Assembly: GCA_029964075.1 (NCBI GenBank)
Contig: CM057146.1
Span: forward strand, 6,963,501-7,027,500
Direction of reading: 5' to 3'
Origin: Patiria pectinifera
Taxonomy: Eukaryota; Echinodermata; Asteroidea; Valvatida; Asterinidae
DNA length: 64,000 bases
Shown: piece after piece, positions 22,161 through 35,560 of the stretch
How the letters are laid out: the number at the start of each line of letters is the position of its first letter
How positions within the stretch are numbered: position 1 is the first letter of the stretch
Notes under the pieces: generated by a model
Told to the model about the DNA's origin: nothing
Database searches by the model: none
Seen by the model: the letters and a program-made list of their open reading frames with translations, nothing else
Translations under genes and position numbers: made by a program

Positions 22161-25100
22161 TCATAATCATATACTAACAATCATAATCTCTTAATTTGGG
22201 GAATTTCTTTGAACTTGTTGAAGACACGTTAATCGGCGGCATACAGCCCAATGATTCACGGACACCTCGAGACGAGCTCCTTTTTCCCCACACGTTTTCA
22301 GGGCTAAATATCACGATTGTATCATGAGTTTGGTTTAGTGGCACCCATGCACGACACACATAAGTATAATAAGCGGGCCAAGTCACAATTTGTATGCTTA
22401 AATCCTTTTCTATCAGGCACGGGCGTTGTGGGCCTTGGACTTGATGTTTAAAAAATAACAAAGATAGGTGTAAGCCGGACACAGGAGTGCTCGTATTTCT
22501 GTGATATTGCATGAATTGAAATTGGGCCCTAAAAACAGAGCGCGGGCCGGCATCATTTTTTTCCAAAGTGGCGATAGGCTACCGGACTACTTTTCGGGCT
22601 GACAACCTTTGATCGAACTTTCTTCCATAAGTCATCAGACAATTGAACAAAAATTGAACAGAAAATAAAAGGTTATGAAATAAGCTTTGATTTGGTGGGT
22701 GCATGTCTCAAACACCTTTTAGAGTTTATGAGTTATTTCTTTTTAATTATTACTCAGGTCTACGGGAGTCGATTTGCAGGTCTGCACCCATAATTATAGA
22801 CACCTAACGAAAGGCGTCCTCTCTGGGATTCCACTGGTTGTTATACCGTATACTTCAAGTAAATCGTTATTTATTTTCAATCACTTCAAATATCACAGAG
22901 CATGATTGCCTGAACATAATTATTTCCACGGCAAATGGGGGGGGGGGGGTTCTAGAGGTTTTTTTTTTTTTAAGGTTTTTTTTTGTCTGGTCAGGAGCCT
23001 AAAATTAGAATCAAAGAAATGTGGCAGTTCCTAATTTCAATCCTAATATGAACACACGCATTTTAACAAGAGTTGTTTTGGCGAACTACATTACCAATTT
23101 GCAAAGCAAATCATTTATGCGCGAATTACTTTTCGTACGTTTAACTCCCAAACAAACTGCGCGTAAGCTTCACCGTTAAAGTTGAATAGCGCCCTCAATC
23201 AACTAAAAGTAATCACACAACAGTGATCGTCATTGCACACTTATTATTATGTAACCATGTACAATCTTTCTAATCACAACAGCAACGAACCCCTTTATCT
23301 ATAATCCTTATATAAAAGAAGTAATAATTCACAGGAGCTGTTTCGGCGAACAACGTCGCCGAAACGATAATTATGCGCGAACTACTTTTCGTACGTTTAA
23401 CCCCCAAACCAAACCTGCGTAGGCTTGACCGTTAAAATGAAATAGTGCCCTCAATGGTCATGAGACGTAATGACTGAGAGTATCGCCACAAATAATCGTC
23501 ATTGAACAATGTACACGGTAATAGAATTCTTTCCAATCACCACAGTACCAAGGAACTCGCCTTACTTTCTCTTTCATCATCGGGCGCTACACCATTGACA
23601 GCGCGCTCTGTTACGTAATTGTTAACGCATTGATTGTCACGCCGAATTGCAGTATTCAGCTTCACTCTCGATGGAGGAAGCACCCCTCTCTCAAACTATT
23701 CCTCTTTTGTTTCCCTTCTCGCAATCAACAATTCGTTTCAAAAAAATGTGAGGTCCACCCTAAAAAAAAAAACTATGTTTTTGATTTGGACAAATCCAGA
23801 ACATAGTGGGGGTTTTTTTAGGGTGGACCAAACATTTTTTTTGTTCCCCGAAAAAGTGGGTACAAAATGTTCCACCCCAAATTTGATGAAAAGCAAGGGG
23901 GAGCTGAGACCAGCGCACGGGCCTTATTCACGAGTCGGCCATATTGAATTGAAAGTTAGGTAAAATCTTAATTTTTGGAACTTGCGAAGAGAAAATAAAA
24001 GCAAGCTAATGTATAATAAAATCCAGTCTGCTTCAATGAATAATTTAACATTTTGTAATTTAACATTCCCTAATGTTTCAAAGCAATATTTTTTTTTAAA
24101 TGCCAGTAAAATAAGGCTGCATTGTGTCAATGTTGCCAAGGTCTTAACCGATTATTTTTCTCAGTGAGTAAACTTCCAGCAAGTTCCAAATGCATGTACT
24201 CCACTAAAAAATCTTGAGTTTATCAACTCACTGCGGGGCCTCATGCGATCGAAGACATTGATTCGTGTTTTACACAATGCTGCGATAAAGGGGGAAGAAT
24301 TTTGTTTTCAGAAAACAAAAAGTTCATCATATCCGTTTTGAACAGTAGGTTGACTATATTTAGAAGGGACTTGGAAAAAGTGTACATGCTGGGGTGGTCT
24401 GTTGATCGGGTAAAGCGATGTGTGCCCTTTGCACTCTTTGTATCGCGATGTTGGAACAAAAGCGGAGAACATCGCACTCACAAATAAACTGAGTTACCTA
24501 ACGCCGGGAGAGCGAATTGTGAATAGTGCTTTGCAACCAAAAGTGAAGAAAGTGCTATTCAGTAACTTTTCCACGGTGAACCATTGTTCATGCATTCGTG
24601 GTTTGCTCCTTTTAAAACAATGCTTCGAGTCGCTCGCGCGAGACCGAAACCTCTCCGTGCAGTCTTACAACAAACCAGGGATTGGGGACGACGCGGGTGA
24701 GAACGGTTTATGGGGGAAAACGACATTAAAGATGATGACCCCCCCCCCCCCCGCCTGCTGTTTACATACTTTTTCTTCTAGGCTCCCTAGCTTGTTTTCG
24801 ATTCAGATCTTTTGATTTAAAGAGATATTTAAGTTTTATTCCAAATTTGGGCGTGTGCAACCCTCTGAAAAAGGAGTTTCATTTTGCACACAAATGAACC
24901 CACCCTGCGGGAGCCGAATTAATATCTGGCGGCCAATAAATCAATTTGATTTTGAAGAAATGATTCAGTTTCTAAACGTCGTTGGATTCCGGGAATATCA
25001 ATCGGACAATCAATTTTTTAGCTGAAACTCCAATGGCATAGGGACGCATCTTTAACAATTGAACCTGTGATATTTCGGACTTTTGCTCACCCCCTCCCCC

Positions 25101-28100
25101 ACAACAAAACATTTTATTGCGAAATTGCTAATTTTCTATAGCAGTACAATGTTCTTCTCTTTTGCATATCTATAAGACATGATATTTTGGTTCCCAGCAC
25201 CCTTTCATATTTGATATTAATGGACTGGAAACCAGTTTTCAATTGTCAACGCCCAACCTGAAATAAAAAGGTACTTATTTGGAAACCCCCCTCCAAAAAA
25301 AAAGTAATGATAAGCAAGGTTTTTTTAAACGCCTCCAAAGACGTATCAATGTGTGTTTTTAAGGCACCCTATGATAATAGCATCTAATAGGGAGCGTAAT
25401 TGCTTTAATTTTTTGCTGTAGTGTTAATTTCATCAGATTCACATCCGATTCAACCCTGGCTCTCATAGCAAAGCGCACATGTAAACAAAGCGTGACGTCA
25501 TTATGTCTGAGGTCTACTGGGCGACATGCACTAACACTGAGTTTCAAAACCGTCTACATGTACACGATCTTTCTTTCCACGCAACAGGCCTACACCGCCA
25601 AAGTAAGCCGGCATATGCCCCATTCGCTCTTGTATCGAAACAAAAGCGGAGAAGTTGAATAGGCCTATAGGCTACCCATTCATATTGCAAAAACGTACAC
25701 GTTTTGAACAAAAAAAAGTTACGTAATATACGAACAATGTGCTGCACCCGTCAAGAAACAAAGACCGTATCTTGAAAGCGCCTCTTTTACGGGTGAAACC
25801 AATGATTTGATTCTAGCTCTGCAAAGAAAGTGAACAATCGTATTCGGAAACAAAGCTCAAGAGTCACTCGCGCGAGACCGAACTAAACCGCAGTCTGAAA
25901 TCGATAATTTTCAAGCGGTACAAAAGTTCTTCACTTTTGCATATACATGTAGTAGACATGATAGGTTGGTTCCTAACACCCTATCATATTCGATATTAAT
26001 GGACTGGAACCAGTTCAGTTGCTCGGCGAATCTGTTTGTGTGCAAACGTAACCTAAAAAGAAAGCTACTTATTTGGACCCCACCCCCACCCCCAAAAAAA
26101 AAAGAATAAACAGGGATTTTTTAGGAAGGGAGATTGAAGAAAGAAACATTTAAAGAAAGAAAGGTTGAAAACATTGTCCAAACACGCCCAAAGATGTGTC
26201 GTAAATGACGCTTTTTAGCTGCTCCATCTAACTTGCAATGTGTGGTTTTTAAGGCACCCTAAAATAATAGCATTTAATAGGGAGCATAAATTGCTTTAAT
26301 TTTGTGCTGTATATTAATTTCATCAGATTCACATCCTACATCCGATTCAACCCTGGCTCTCATAGCAAAGCGCACATGTAAACAAAGCGTGACGTCACTT
26401 AGGTCTTTTGGGCAACATGCAGACATCGAGTTTCATACCGTATGTATCTTTCTTTCCTTGCAACAGGCCTACTACACCGCCCAAGAACAGAAGCCCCATT
26501 CGCTCTTGTATCACGATTTTGGAACAAAAGCGGAGAAGTTGAACAGGCGAAGGCTTCCCATTCATATTGTAAATGTATACGTTTTGCACAAAACAGTTAC
26601 GTAATACATGTATATGACAGTTACGTAATGTATAACGGTCTCGCTCGCGCAAAGCGCACATGCAAACAAAGCGTGACGTCATTATGTCTGAGGTCTACTG
26701 GGCGACATGCAGACACTGAGTTTCAAAACCGTATACAAGATCTTTCTTCAATGCAACAGGCCTACACCGCCAAAGTAAGCCGGCATATGCCCCATTCGCT
26801 CTTGTATCACGATATCGGAACAAAAGCGGAGAAGTTGAATAGGCCTATAGGCTTCCCATTCATATTGCAAAACGTACACATTTTGACCAAAAAGAGTTAC
26901 GTAATATATAACGGCGCACTGCACCCGTCGAGAAACAAAGACCGTAGGCCTATCTTGAAAGCAACTCTTCCACGGTAAAACCAATGATTTGATCCTTTGC
27001 AAAGAAACTGGTGAACAATCGTATTCGGAAACAAAGCTCAAGAGTCGCTCGCGCGAGACCGAAACCTGCAGTCTGAAATCGCTTATTTTCTAGCAGTACA
27101 AAAGTTCTTCACTTTTGCATATACTGTACATGTAGTAGACATGATAGGTTGGTTCCAAACACCCTATCATATTCGATATTAATGGACTGGAACCAGTTCA
27201 GTTGCTTGGCGGATTTGTCTGTGTGCAAACGTAACCTGAAAACAAAAGCTACTTATTTGGACGCCCCCCCCCCCCAAGAATAAACAGGGATTTTTTGGGA
27301 GGGGAATTCAAGAAAGAAACATTTAAAGAAAGAAAGGTTGAAAACATTGTCCAAACACGCCCAAAGATGTGTCGTAAATGACGCTTTTTAGCTGCTCCAT
27401 CTAACTTGCAATGTGTGTTTTTTAAGGCACCCTAAAATAATAGCATTTAATAGGAAGCATAAATTGCTTTAATTTTGTGATGTTGTATTTATTTCATCAG
27501 ATTCACATCCTACATCCGATTCAACCCTGGCTCTCATAGCTAAAGCGCACATGTAAACAAAGCGTGACGTCAGTTTTAGGCCTTTTGGGCGACATGCAGA
27601 CACTGAGTTTCAATACCGTCTTTCTTTCCTTGCAACAGGCCTACACCGCCCAAGCACAGAAGCCCCATTCTCTCTTGTATCACGATTTTGGAACAAAAGC
27701 GGAGAAGTTGAACAGGCGAAGGCTTCCCATTCATATTGTAAACGTATACGTTTTGCACAAAACAGTTACGTAATATATGACAGTTACGTAATGTATAACG
27801 GTCTCGCTCGCGCAAAGCGCACATGCAAACAAAGCGTGACGTCATTATGTCTGAGGTCTTCTGGGTGACATGCAGACACTGAGTTTCAAAACCGTATACA
27901 CGATCTTTCTTTCCAAGCAAAGCCAACAGGCCTACACCGCCAAAGTAAGCCGGCATATGCCCATTCGCTCTTGTATCACGATATCGGAACAAAAGCGGAG
28001 AATATAGGCTTCGCATTCAGATTGCAAAACGTACACGTCTGAACAAAAAAGTTACGTAATATACGAACAACGCGCTGAACCCGTCGAGAAACAAAGACCG

Positions 28101-29990
28101 TATCTTGAAAGCACGTCTTCCACGGGTGAAACCAATGATTTGATTCTCTGCAAAGAAACTGGTGAACAATCGTATTTCGGAAAACAAAGCTCAAGAGTCA
28201 CTCGCGCGAGACCGAACTAAACCGCAGTCTGAAATCGCTAATTTTCAAGCAGTACAAAAGTTCTTCACTTTCGCATATACAAGACATGACAGTTTGGCCC
28301 AACACCCTATCGTATTCGATGTTAATGGACTGGAACCATTCAGTTGCTCGGCGGATCTGTTTGTGTGCAAACATAACTTGAAAACAAAAGCTACTCATTT
28401 GGACGCCCCCCCCCCCAAAAAAAAGAATAAACAGGGATTTTTTTTTTGGGGGGGGGGAATTGAAGAAAGAAACATTTAAAGAAAGAAAGGTTGAAAACAT
28501 TGTGCAAACACGCCCAAAGATGTGTCGTAAATGACGCTATTTTAGCTGCTCCATCTAACTTGGAATGTGTGGTTTTTAAGGCACCCTAAAATAATAGCAT
28601 TTAATAGGGAGCGTAAATTGATTTAATTTTGTGCTGTATATTAATTTCATCAGATTCACATCCTACATCCGATTCAACCCTGGCTCTCATAGCAAAGCGC
28701 ACATGTAAACAAAGCGTGACGTCAGTTAGGTCTTTTGGGCGACATGCAGACACTGAGTTTCAATGGTATCTTTCTTTCCTTGCAACAGGCATACACCGCC
28801 CAAGCACAGAAGCCCTATTCGCTCTTGTATCAAGATATTGGAACAAAAGCGGAGAAGTTGAACAGGCGAAGGCTTCCCATTCATATTGTAAACGTATACG
28901 TTTTGCACAAAAAGTTACGTAATATATAACAGTTACTCGCTCGCGCGAGACCGAAACCTCTCCAAACTATACTAGGAATAGACAACACATCGTGACCAAC
29001 ATAACATGCTCCTTACATGCTCATAGACAGCTTCCGTCCCTAGACTTTGTAAATATATGCGGGCACTCGTACAGTGAGCTGGGCCCCTTTTTTTAAATGC
29101 CTTCAGCAAAACACTTCCGCGATTCTTGATAAAAAAACGACGTCTTTTTACAACAAAATAAATTAAAATAACATACAAGGTAAAGGAAAGATTCGAGAAG
29201 TCAGTATTACTAAAACAGGGACTTACCTGTTCAAACGTTTCGTTAGAAGTCAGTTCAGTTCACTTATTTCAAGTGTTCACAAATCAGTATGTTACAATAC
29301 ACAACAGACGAGTGAAAACAGTTGAGGAATCCAGAAGAAAACACAGCTTGTATAATAGGCATGGGCCCTGTAACACAGTAATGTTCAGTCACCATGTGAC
29401 ATCAAGCAAAATCCTGCATTCAGAAAAAAAGGTTTTACATGCAAAGATAAATAAGGGTACATATCAATAATTTTATAAGCCAACATGTTTATCTTTGCAT
29501 GTAAACCTTTTTCTCTGAATGCAACATTTTGCTTTATTGTCACTTGGTGTAAGGAATATATAACTACAGTTTCATATAAATTATCAAAGTAAACATTCAG
29601 CAAAATAGATTTGTAAACATGTAGAACTTTTTCAGGAATCAGTGAAGAGTATTATAACTTGGTTCCCTAGTAGTTCAAAGTAGTAAATGGCGGATGGAAA
29701 TTAATAGTTTGCCGATTAGAGTGATAATATCGAATTTCCGAGGAACAATATTAATGGTTGAAGAGTATATGCTATTGGAAATAGATCTATATATTGCGGG
29801 AAAAACGACAAATGCACCACATACGAATACGAAATTTGAGCAAAATTTATGTGCACTTTTACGGGTTCGTTTACGAGGCATTTTGAAATCGTTTGTTTAT
29901 GACGGGAGTTTAGAAGCCCTTTTTAGAGGTTTTTTAAAGGTTTTATTTTAACAAGCGTTTATGAAGGCAAAGCGCAGATTGAGCTAACAA
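22160..29990. repeat. Giant palindrome 1, left arm
   Basis: This arm is repeated in inverted form at 31060-37600. Anchor pairs include TGAAGGCAAAGCGCAG (29962-29977) with its complement at 31090, and CTGTTCAAACGTTTC (29228) with its complement near 31815. Distal parts have paired boxes around TTTTCGTACGTTTAAC (23130, 23390) that recur inverted at 34.4-37.5 kb. There is no transposase or other credible gene; all frames are short and repeated with the unit. The arms differ in length because the left one carries a tandem array. Confidence 0.75.
25330..28970 (+). repeat. Four-copy tandem array of the ~1.15-kb 'B' unit
   Basis: The marker GGCACCCT followed by ATAATAGCATTTAATAGG begins units at 25363, 26253, 27425 and 28579, i.e. 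spacings of about 890, 1172 and 1154. Each unit carries the motif ACATGTAAACAAAGCGTGAC, CAGGCCTACACCGCC, ACAAAAGCGGAGAAG and TTACGTAA; the two longer ones hold the CRE segment twice. The other arms have only one B unit (about 55.4-56.0, 58.5-59.1 and, interrupted, 32.1-34.0). Confidence 0.8.
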
Positions 29991-30040
29991 GTGTTTCCAT
30001 CTATATATTAAGACTCAGCGGTTCAAAGACTGTATAACTC

Positions 30041-30515
30041 AATGGCCTAGTGGTTAGGCTCATTGTCCACAGACCCCGGGGTCTGGGGTTCGAATCCTGT
30101 TGGTGTAATTTTTTGGTTTTCAATACACGCGCTCTGCCATTTACTTTAAGAGTCTTAATTTCGCGTCGTCAAACACCAACCGACCTTAGCTCTATGAGTT
30201 AAGTCGCCGGCTGGGACTGTCTGCGAAGTCCAGGTTATGCATCTACTCATAGGTACGGGGCTCTTTTGCTGTCTCGGCAGCAAGGCATAGGGTGTCGCCT
30301 CGTTTCCTCCCTTAACGGTGCTTGGCCCTCCGGGGTTACATGGATGGATAGGGAAGGAGGTGTGGTGGGCCGGGGAATCCGAGACCCAGGAAGAGCCCTA
30401 TATGGGAGTCGGTAACCAATCGCGACCCCTGAATGCTTGGTCAACACCACATAACTTTTTGTTTTTCTTTATCCCCTTATTTTTTTCCCTAGTCGAGAAT
30501 TTATAAAGTACAGTA
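30041..30515 (+). mobile_element. tRNA-derived SINE, copy 2, at the centre of palindrome 1
   Basis: A full-length copy: TGGCCTAGTGG A box, GGTTCGAATCC B box, second tRNA-like half, body and T-rich tail as in the copy at 21380. It occupies the unpaired centre between the arms. Confidence 0.8.
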
Positions 30516-31059
30516 AAAACGAAAAGGTTTTCTTCAAAAATAATTTTAAATAATATTAAACTTATGCAACATAGGCGTACCAGCATTTCAGTGTAAACAG
30601 AAAATTCAAACCCAATGATCATCTCTACCTGCACGGGTCCCTACTGGGTTGGTAGAAAGCAAATATTGATATAGCGTCTTGCCCAAGGACAAACACGTCA
30701 ATAGCAAGGCATGCTTGACAGGACCGCACGAGGACTCAACTGCATCCAATTCACTCCACGTGGAGTCTTGCTGTTGCCTTTTTGCAACCTCTGCTGCACT
30801 CCGAATGGAAATACTTGTAGAATATTTAGCTCAATCTGCGCTTTGCCCTCATTAGTGCATGTTAAACAAAACCATCTGAAGGCCGGAGAAAAAATCTTGA
30901 CAAAAATAAAGGCTTTCTGCAACTGTGCGGAAAAGCCCAAAATGGCAAACACTATAGGCGAAGTAAGCGAAGGGGTGCCCAACATGGGGACTTAATCCCC
31001 ATTTTTTTTCCCGTGAAAAACATTTTGACGTAGACATAATTATCACAAACAACCATGAA
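30516..31059. repeat. Centre spacer of palindrome 1
   Basis: It follows the SINE and precedes the right arm. It shares CTTGACAAAAATA.AGGCTTT, TGCAC[G]GGTCCCTA and CATTTTGACGTAGACATAAT with the centre of palindrome 2 (57441-57779). It has no inverted partner in the arms and no convincing gene. Confidence 0.65.
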
Positions 31060-32363
31060 TGGAAATACTTGGAGGATATTTAGCTCAATCTGCGCTTTGC
31101 CTTCATATGTACATGTTAAAGAAAACCATCTAAACTTCTAAACTTCCGTCATGAACAAACAATTTAACCTTACCGGGATTCAGAAGGGAATATGGAATCT
31201 TCACATGACTTGTAACGAACCTGTTTCAATAAAATTCACTTTTGCTGAAATTTTGTATTCGTATACGGTACATTCGCCGTATTTTTTTTCTGCAATGTAT
31301 CGGGTTTTATATCCAATGGCGGATACTCTTCAATCCATTCATTTTATTTCTAAGAATGTCTATATTATCACCCTACTCGGCAAACTATTCATTTCCATCC
31401 GCCATTTATTACTGTTTTTGCTTCAAAACATATTAACTACGAGAAAACCAAGTTATAGTACTCTCCACTGATTCCTGAAGAAGTTCGACATGTTTACAAA
31501 TCTATTTTGCTGAATGTATACTTTGGTATGTGAAACTGTAGTTATTTAGTCCTTACATTCCTATGTTGGCTTGTAAAATTATTGTTTAGTATCCTCGTTT
31601 ATCTTTGCATGTAAACCTTTTTTCTCTAAATACAGCATTTTGCTTTATTGTCACTTGGTGTCTGAACACGTGTTCAAGGGCACATGCCTATAATGCATAG
31701 GCTACAGTTTTCAATCGTCTGTTGTACATGTACACGTATACATTATGTATTGTAACATACTGATTTGTGAACACTGGAAATAAATGAACTGAACTGAACT
31801 GGCTTCTAATGAAACGTTTGAACAGGTAAGCCCCTGTTTTGTCCCTTGTCTGTTCTTTTAATTTATTTTGTTGCATAATTTTAAACTATTTGTAACACAG
31901 GTTCGATTTTTACTGTCGTTTTTTTATCAAGAATCGCAAAAGTGTTTTGCTGAAGGCATTTAGAAAGCGACGGGCCCGGCTCACCGTACGAGTGCCCAAT
32001 TTACATCAGTCGAGGGACGGTATAGCTGACTAGTATGAGCATGTATGGAGCATGTTATGTTGGTACCGATGCGGAGTCTATTCCTATAGTTTACTGTGGG
32101 GAGAGGTTTCGGTCTCTTGTGAGCGACTCTTGAGCTTTGTTTCCGAATACGATTGTTCACCAGTTTCTTTGTAGAGGATCAATTCATTGGTTTCACGAGG
32201 AAGAGATGCTTTCAAGATACGGTGTTTCACGACGGGTTCAGCGCACTGTTCGTATTACGTAATGTTTGTTTTGCAATATGAATGGGAAGCCTTCGCCTGT
32301 TCAACTTCTCCGCTTTTTTTCCAATATCGTGATACACACCGGCTTTTATTAACCTGTGCTTGG

Positions 32364-33629
32364 TAGTCAGGTGGCATATGGTCGGAATCGTGACCGACTG
32401 GTCCAAAGCACCAAACTTGGCAGATAGATTCTTATAGCCCTAGAGAAGATATTTAGAAGGGGTGACACCTGAAATTCTTTTGGGAAGGGTGCCTAATTTG
32501 CATAAATCGTTAATCCCTGTCGTGTAATATATTTATTCCCATATTTGGGTATATTTTTATTTTTTTATTTTTTTTGAAAAGTGTATTTTGGTGATTCTAC
32601 TTGCATATTCTTACTTCAATAACATTTTGTAAAACATATAAGTGACTGAATAATTAGGAGGACATAGTAAAGAACCAAAATTGCTACTATTTTACCCTAA
32701 AGTTACGCGCATTTACCTTTTCCTCAGATATCATCAACTTGTCTCGCCAAACGTGGGTATTGATGAGCTTCAAATTCACAAAGTTACTTACTGGCATAGT
32801 TACCCTAACAAAAATAAGTGGAAAATCAAGTGAAAATTGATAACATCTTGATGTTTAGCCCAAAAGACCAAAAAAAGGAGAGAAAATGTGGTGTCCGTAA
32901 ATTGGGCTAGTACGGGAAGGGTATTAAACGTGGTGACTTGAACAAGTTCAACGAAATCCCCCTCATAAGAGATTATTGTTGTTTACAATTATTTTGTCTA
33001 CGCAACGTTTTCTCAACAATAATTTTGGGAATTTCCTTGAACTTGCTCCAGTGTTCCATGTTAGGCAACCCTTTATCTACTTGTTAGCCTAATTTATGGA
33101 CACCTCGTTTTTCCCCAGTTTTTGTTTTCTGGGCTTAATATCACAATGTAATCATTGTTCACATGATTTTGCATAAGGTTTTTATAGGGTAACTGTACCA
33201 GTAAGCTACTTGGTGAATTTGAAGTTCATAAAGCTGATGTTTGGCAAGACTAATTGATGATATCTGGAGACAAGGTAAATGCGCACAATTTTAGGGCATA
33301 ATAGTAGCTATTTTTGGATCGTTACTATGTCCTCATAATTATTCAGTTACTTATATGCTTTGGAAAATGTTATTTAAGTAAAGATATGTAAGTAGAATCC
33401 TCAAAATACACTTTTCAAAAAAATAAAAATATATAAAATACCCAAATATGGGAATAAATATATTACACGACAGGGATTTATGCAAATTAGGCACCCTTCC
33501 CAAAAGAATTTCAGGTGTCACCCCTTCTAAATATCTTCTCTAGGTCTATAAGAATCTATCTGCCAAGTTTGGTGCTTTGGACCAGTCGGTCACGATCTTG
33601 ACGAAAATTAGATCTAAGCCACCTGACTA
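32364..33629. mobile_element. 1266-bp foldback element with ~450-bp TIRs
   Basis: The ends TAGTCAGGTGGC and its inverse begin inverted arms of about 450 bases (32364-32811 and 33183-33629) sharing GTGACCGACTGGTCCAAAGC and GGTGACACCTGAAATTC. The sequence interrupts a B unit: other copies read GTGCTTGGGCGGTG (inverse at 55706 and 27643), whereas here TGG is repeated on both sides (32361-32363, 33630-33632). So it is an insertion with a 3-bp target duplication. There is no transposase. Part of the 370-base core resembles 22190-22330. Confidence 0.75.
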
Positions 33630-35524
33630 TGGGCGGTGTTGGCCGGTTGCAATGGAAAGAAAGATATACGTATCAGTGTCTGCATGTCGCCCAAAAAACC
33701 TAAGACGTAATGACGTCACGCTTTGTTTACATGTGCGCTTTGCTATGAGAGCCGGGGTTGAATCAGCTGTAGGCTATGAATTTGATGAAATACTACAGCA
33801 CAAAATTAAAGCACTGTGTGATTTACGCTCCCTATTATATGCTATTATATTTTAGGGTTCCTTAAAAACACACATTGCAAGTTATAATGGGAGCAGCTAT
33901 AAAAAGCGCCATTTGCGACAAATCTTTGGACGTGTTTGGACAACCGTTTTTTCTTTAAATGTACCCAATTATCTTAGTTTTTCCGTATCACAGTTTATTC
34001 TTCTTATATGTTGGGGCTTTTGGGGGGCGGGCGTCCAAATAAGTAGCTTTTTATTTGAGGTTGCATTTGCGGACAAACATGTCCGCCGAGTAACTGAAAC
34101 TGGTTCCAGTCCATTCATATCGAACATGATAGGGTGTTTGGAACCAATCAATCATGCAAAAGTGAAGAACTTTTGTACTGCTAGCAACTTAGCCAGTTAA
34201 ACAATAAAATGTTTTGTTGTTGGGGAGGGGTGAGTAAAAGCCGAAAATATCACAGCTTCAAATGATAAAGATACGATTGATAAAGGGGTTCGTTGCTGTT
34301 GCGATTAGGAAGATTGTATACACATAATAATTGTGCAGTGTGCAAGTACTTGTGTGATTACGTTTAGTTGATCGAGGGCGCTATTCACGTTTAACGGTCA
34401 AGCCTACGCGAAGTTTGTTTGAGGAGTTAAAAGTACGAAAGTAGTTCGCGCATAATTTGCTGTTTTGGTCACGTAGCTCGCCAAAACAGCTCTTGTTAAT
34501 TGCGTGTATTTCATATTAGAATTTAAAATAGGAACTTCTGCATTCCTTTAATTCTCATTTCTAACCGACCCTAATTTTAGGCTCCCGACCAAAAAAAAAC
34601 CTAGAACCTCTAGGCCTATTCACCGCAATGTAAGAAAACGGGAGAAAAAAAATATATTATATTAGATTCAGGCAATCAGGCTCTGTGATATTTGAAGTGA
34701 TTCAAAATTAATATCAATTTACGCGAAGTATACGGTATAACAACCAGTGAAAGCCCAGAGAGGACGCCTCTCATTAGGTGTCTCAGGTGCAGACCTGTAA
34801 ATCGACTCCCATTGACCTACTTCGGTGATAACTACGCGTTTTTCCGAAAACAATTTAAAAATACCTACAACTCTTCAAGGTATTTGAGACACGCACCAAA
34901 TCTAAGCTTATTTCATAATCTTTTAGTTTCTGTTAAATTTTGCTTCAATTATCCGATGACTTATGTGAGAAAATTCCATCATAGGATGTTACCCCGAAAA
35001 GTAGTCCTGTGGCCAATCGCCATTTTAAAAAATGAAGCTTGCGGTCCGTTGCAAAATAGAGCAGATTTAGCGCCCAATTTCATGCAAATATCACAGAAAT
35101 ACGAGCTCACACTCTGTTTACGGCTTCCACCTCTCTTTTTTAACTTCAAGTTCAAGGCACACAACGGCGCTCTATAATAGCAAAGAATTTAAGCATACAA
35201 ATTGTGATTTGGCCCGCATATTGTACATTAATGCGTGTCATGGTTGCCGCTAACCTAAACTCATGATAAAATCATAATATTTAGCCCAAAAAAATGTGAA
35301 AAATGAAACTCTGTTTTTTCAGAGGGTAGCAGACGCCCTAAATTGGAATAAAACTAAGTCTTCTCTTCAAAACAAAAGACGCAACTCGAAAACTAGTTAG
35401 CCTGGAAGAAAAAAGGTATGTAAACAACACGGGGTGTCATCTTTAATGTCGTACTCATCCATAAATCGTGCACACCCGAAAGGTCTTCAAAGTGTCTATC
35501 CAAAGAAAGTTCGAAAGCCGCACC

Positions 35525-35560
35525 TGCGGAGCTAGGGCGAGCGGCAGGCGGCGGGACGGT
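35525..35560. repeat. Short (CCCGCCG)n tract, inverted
   Basis: GGCGAGCGGCAGGCGGCGGG lies at the same place in its module as the longer GC tracts of palindrome 2, next to CGTACGGCGCGTCGTCCCC. A still shorter one is at 36723-36742. Confidence 0.55.

Noticed and set aside
25330..28970. CRISPR-like or gene-family tandem array
   Set aside because: Units of ~1.15 kb have no short spacer-repeat plan and carry no shared open frame of useful length; this is animal repeat DNA.
29694..29951. 85-codon frame in the centre-proximal part of palindrome 1 as a small gene
   Set aside because: The matching part of the other arms (about 31.2-31.4 and 56.8-57.0 kb) does not preserve the frame.
30247..30450. 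Conserved 67-codon frame found unchanged in four places (also 21584, 51660, 62386)
   Set aside because: It lies in the body of the SINE and is antisense to its transcription in each copy. Identity follows from the recent copies, not from protein selection.
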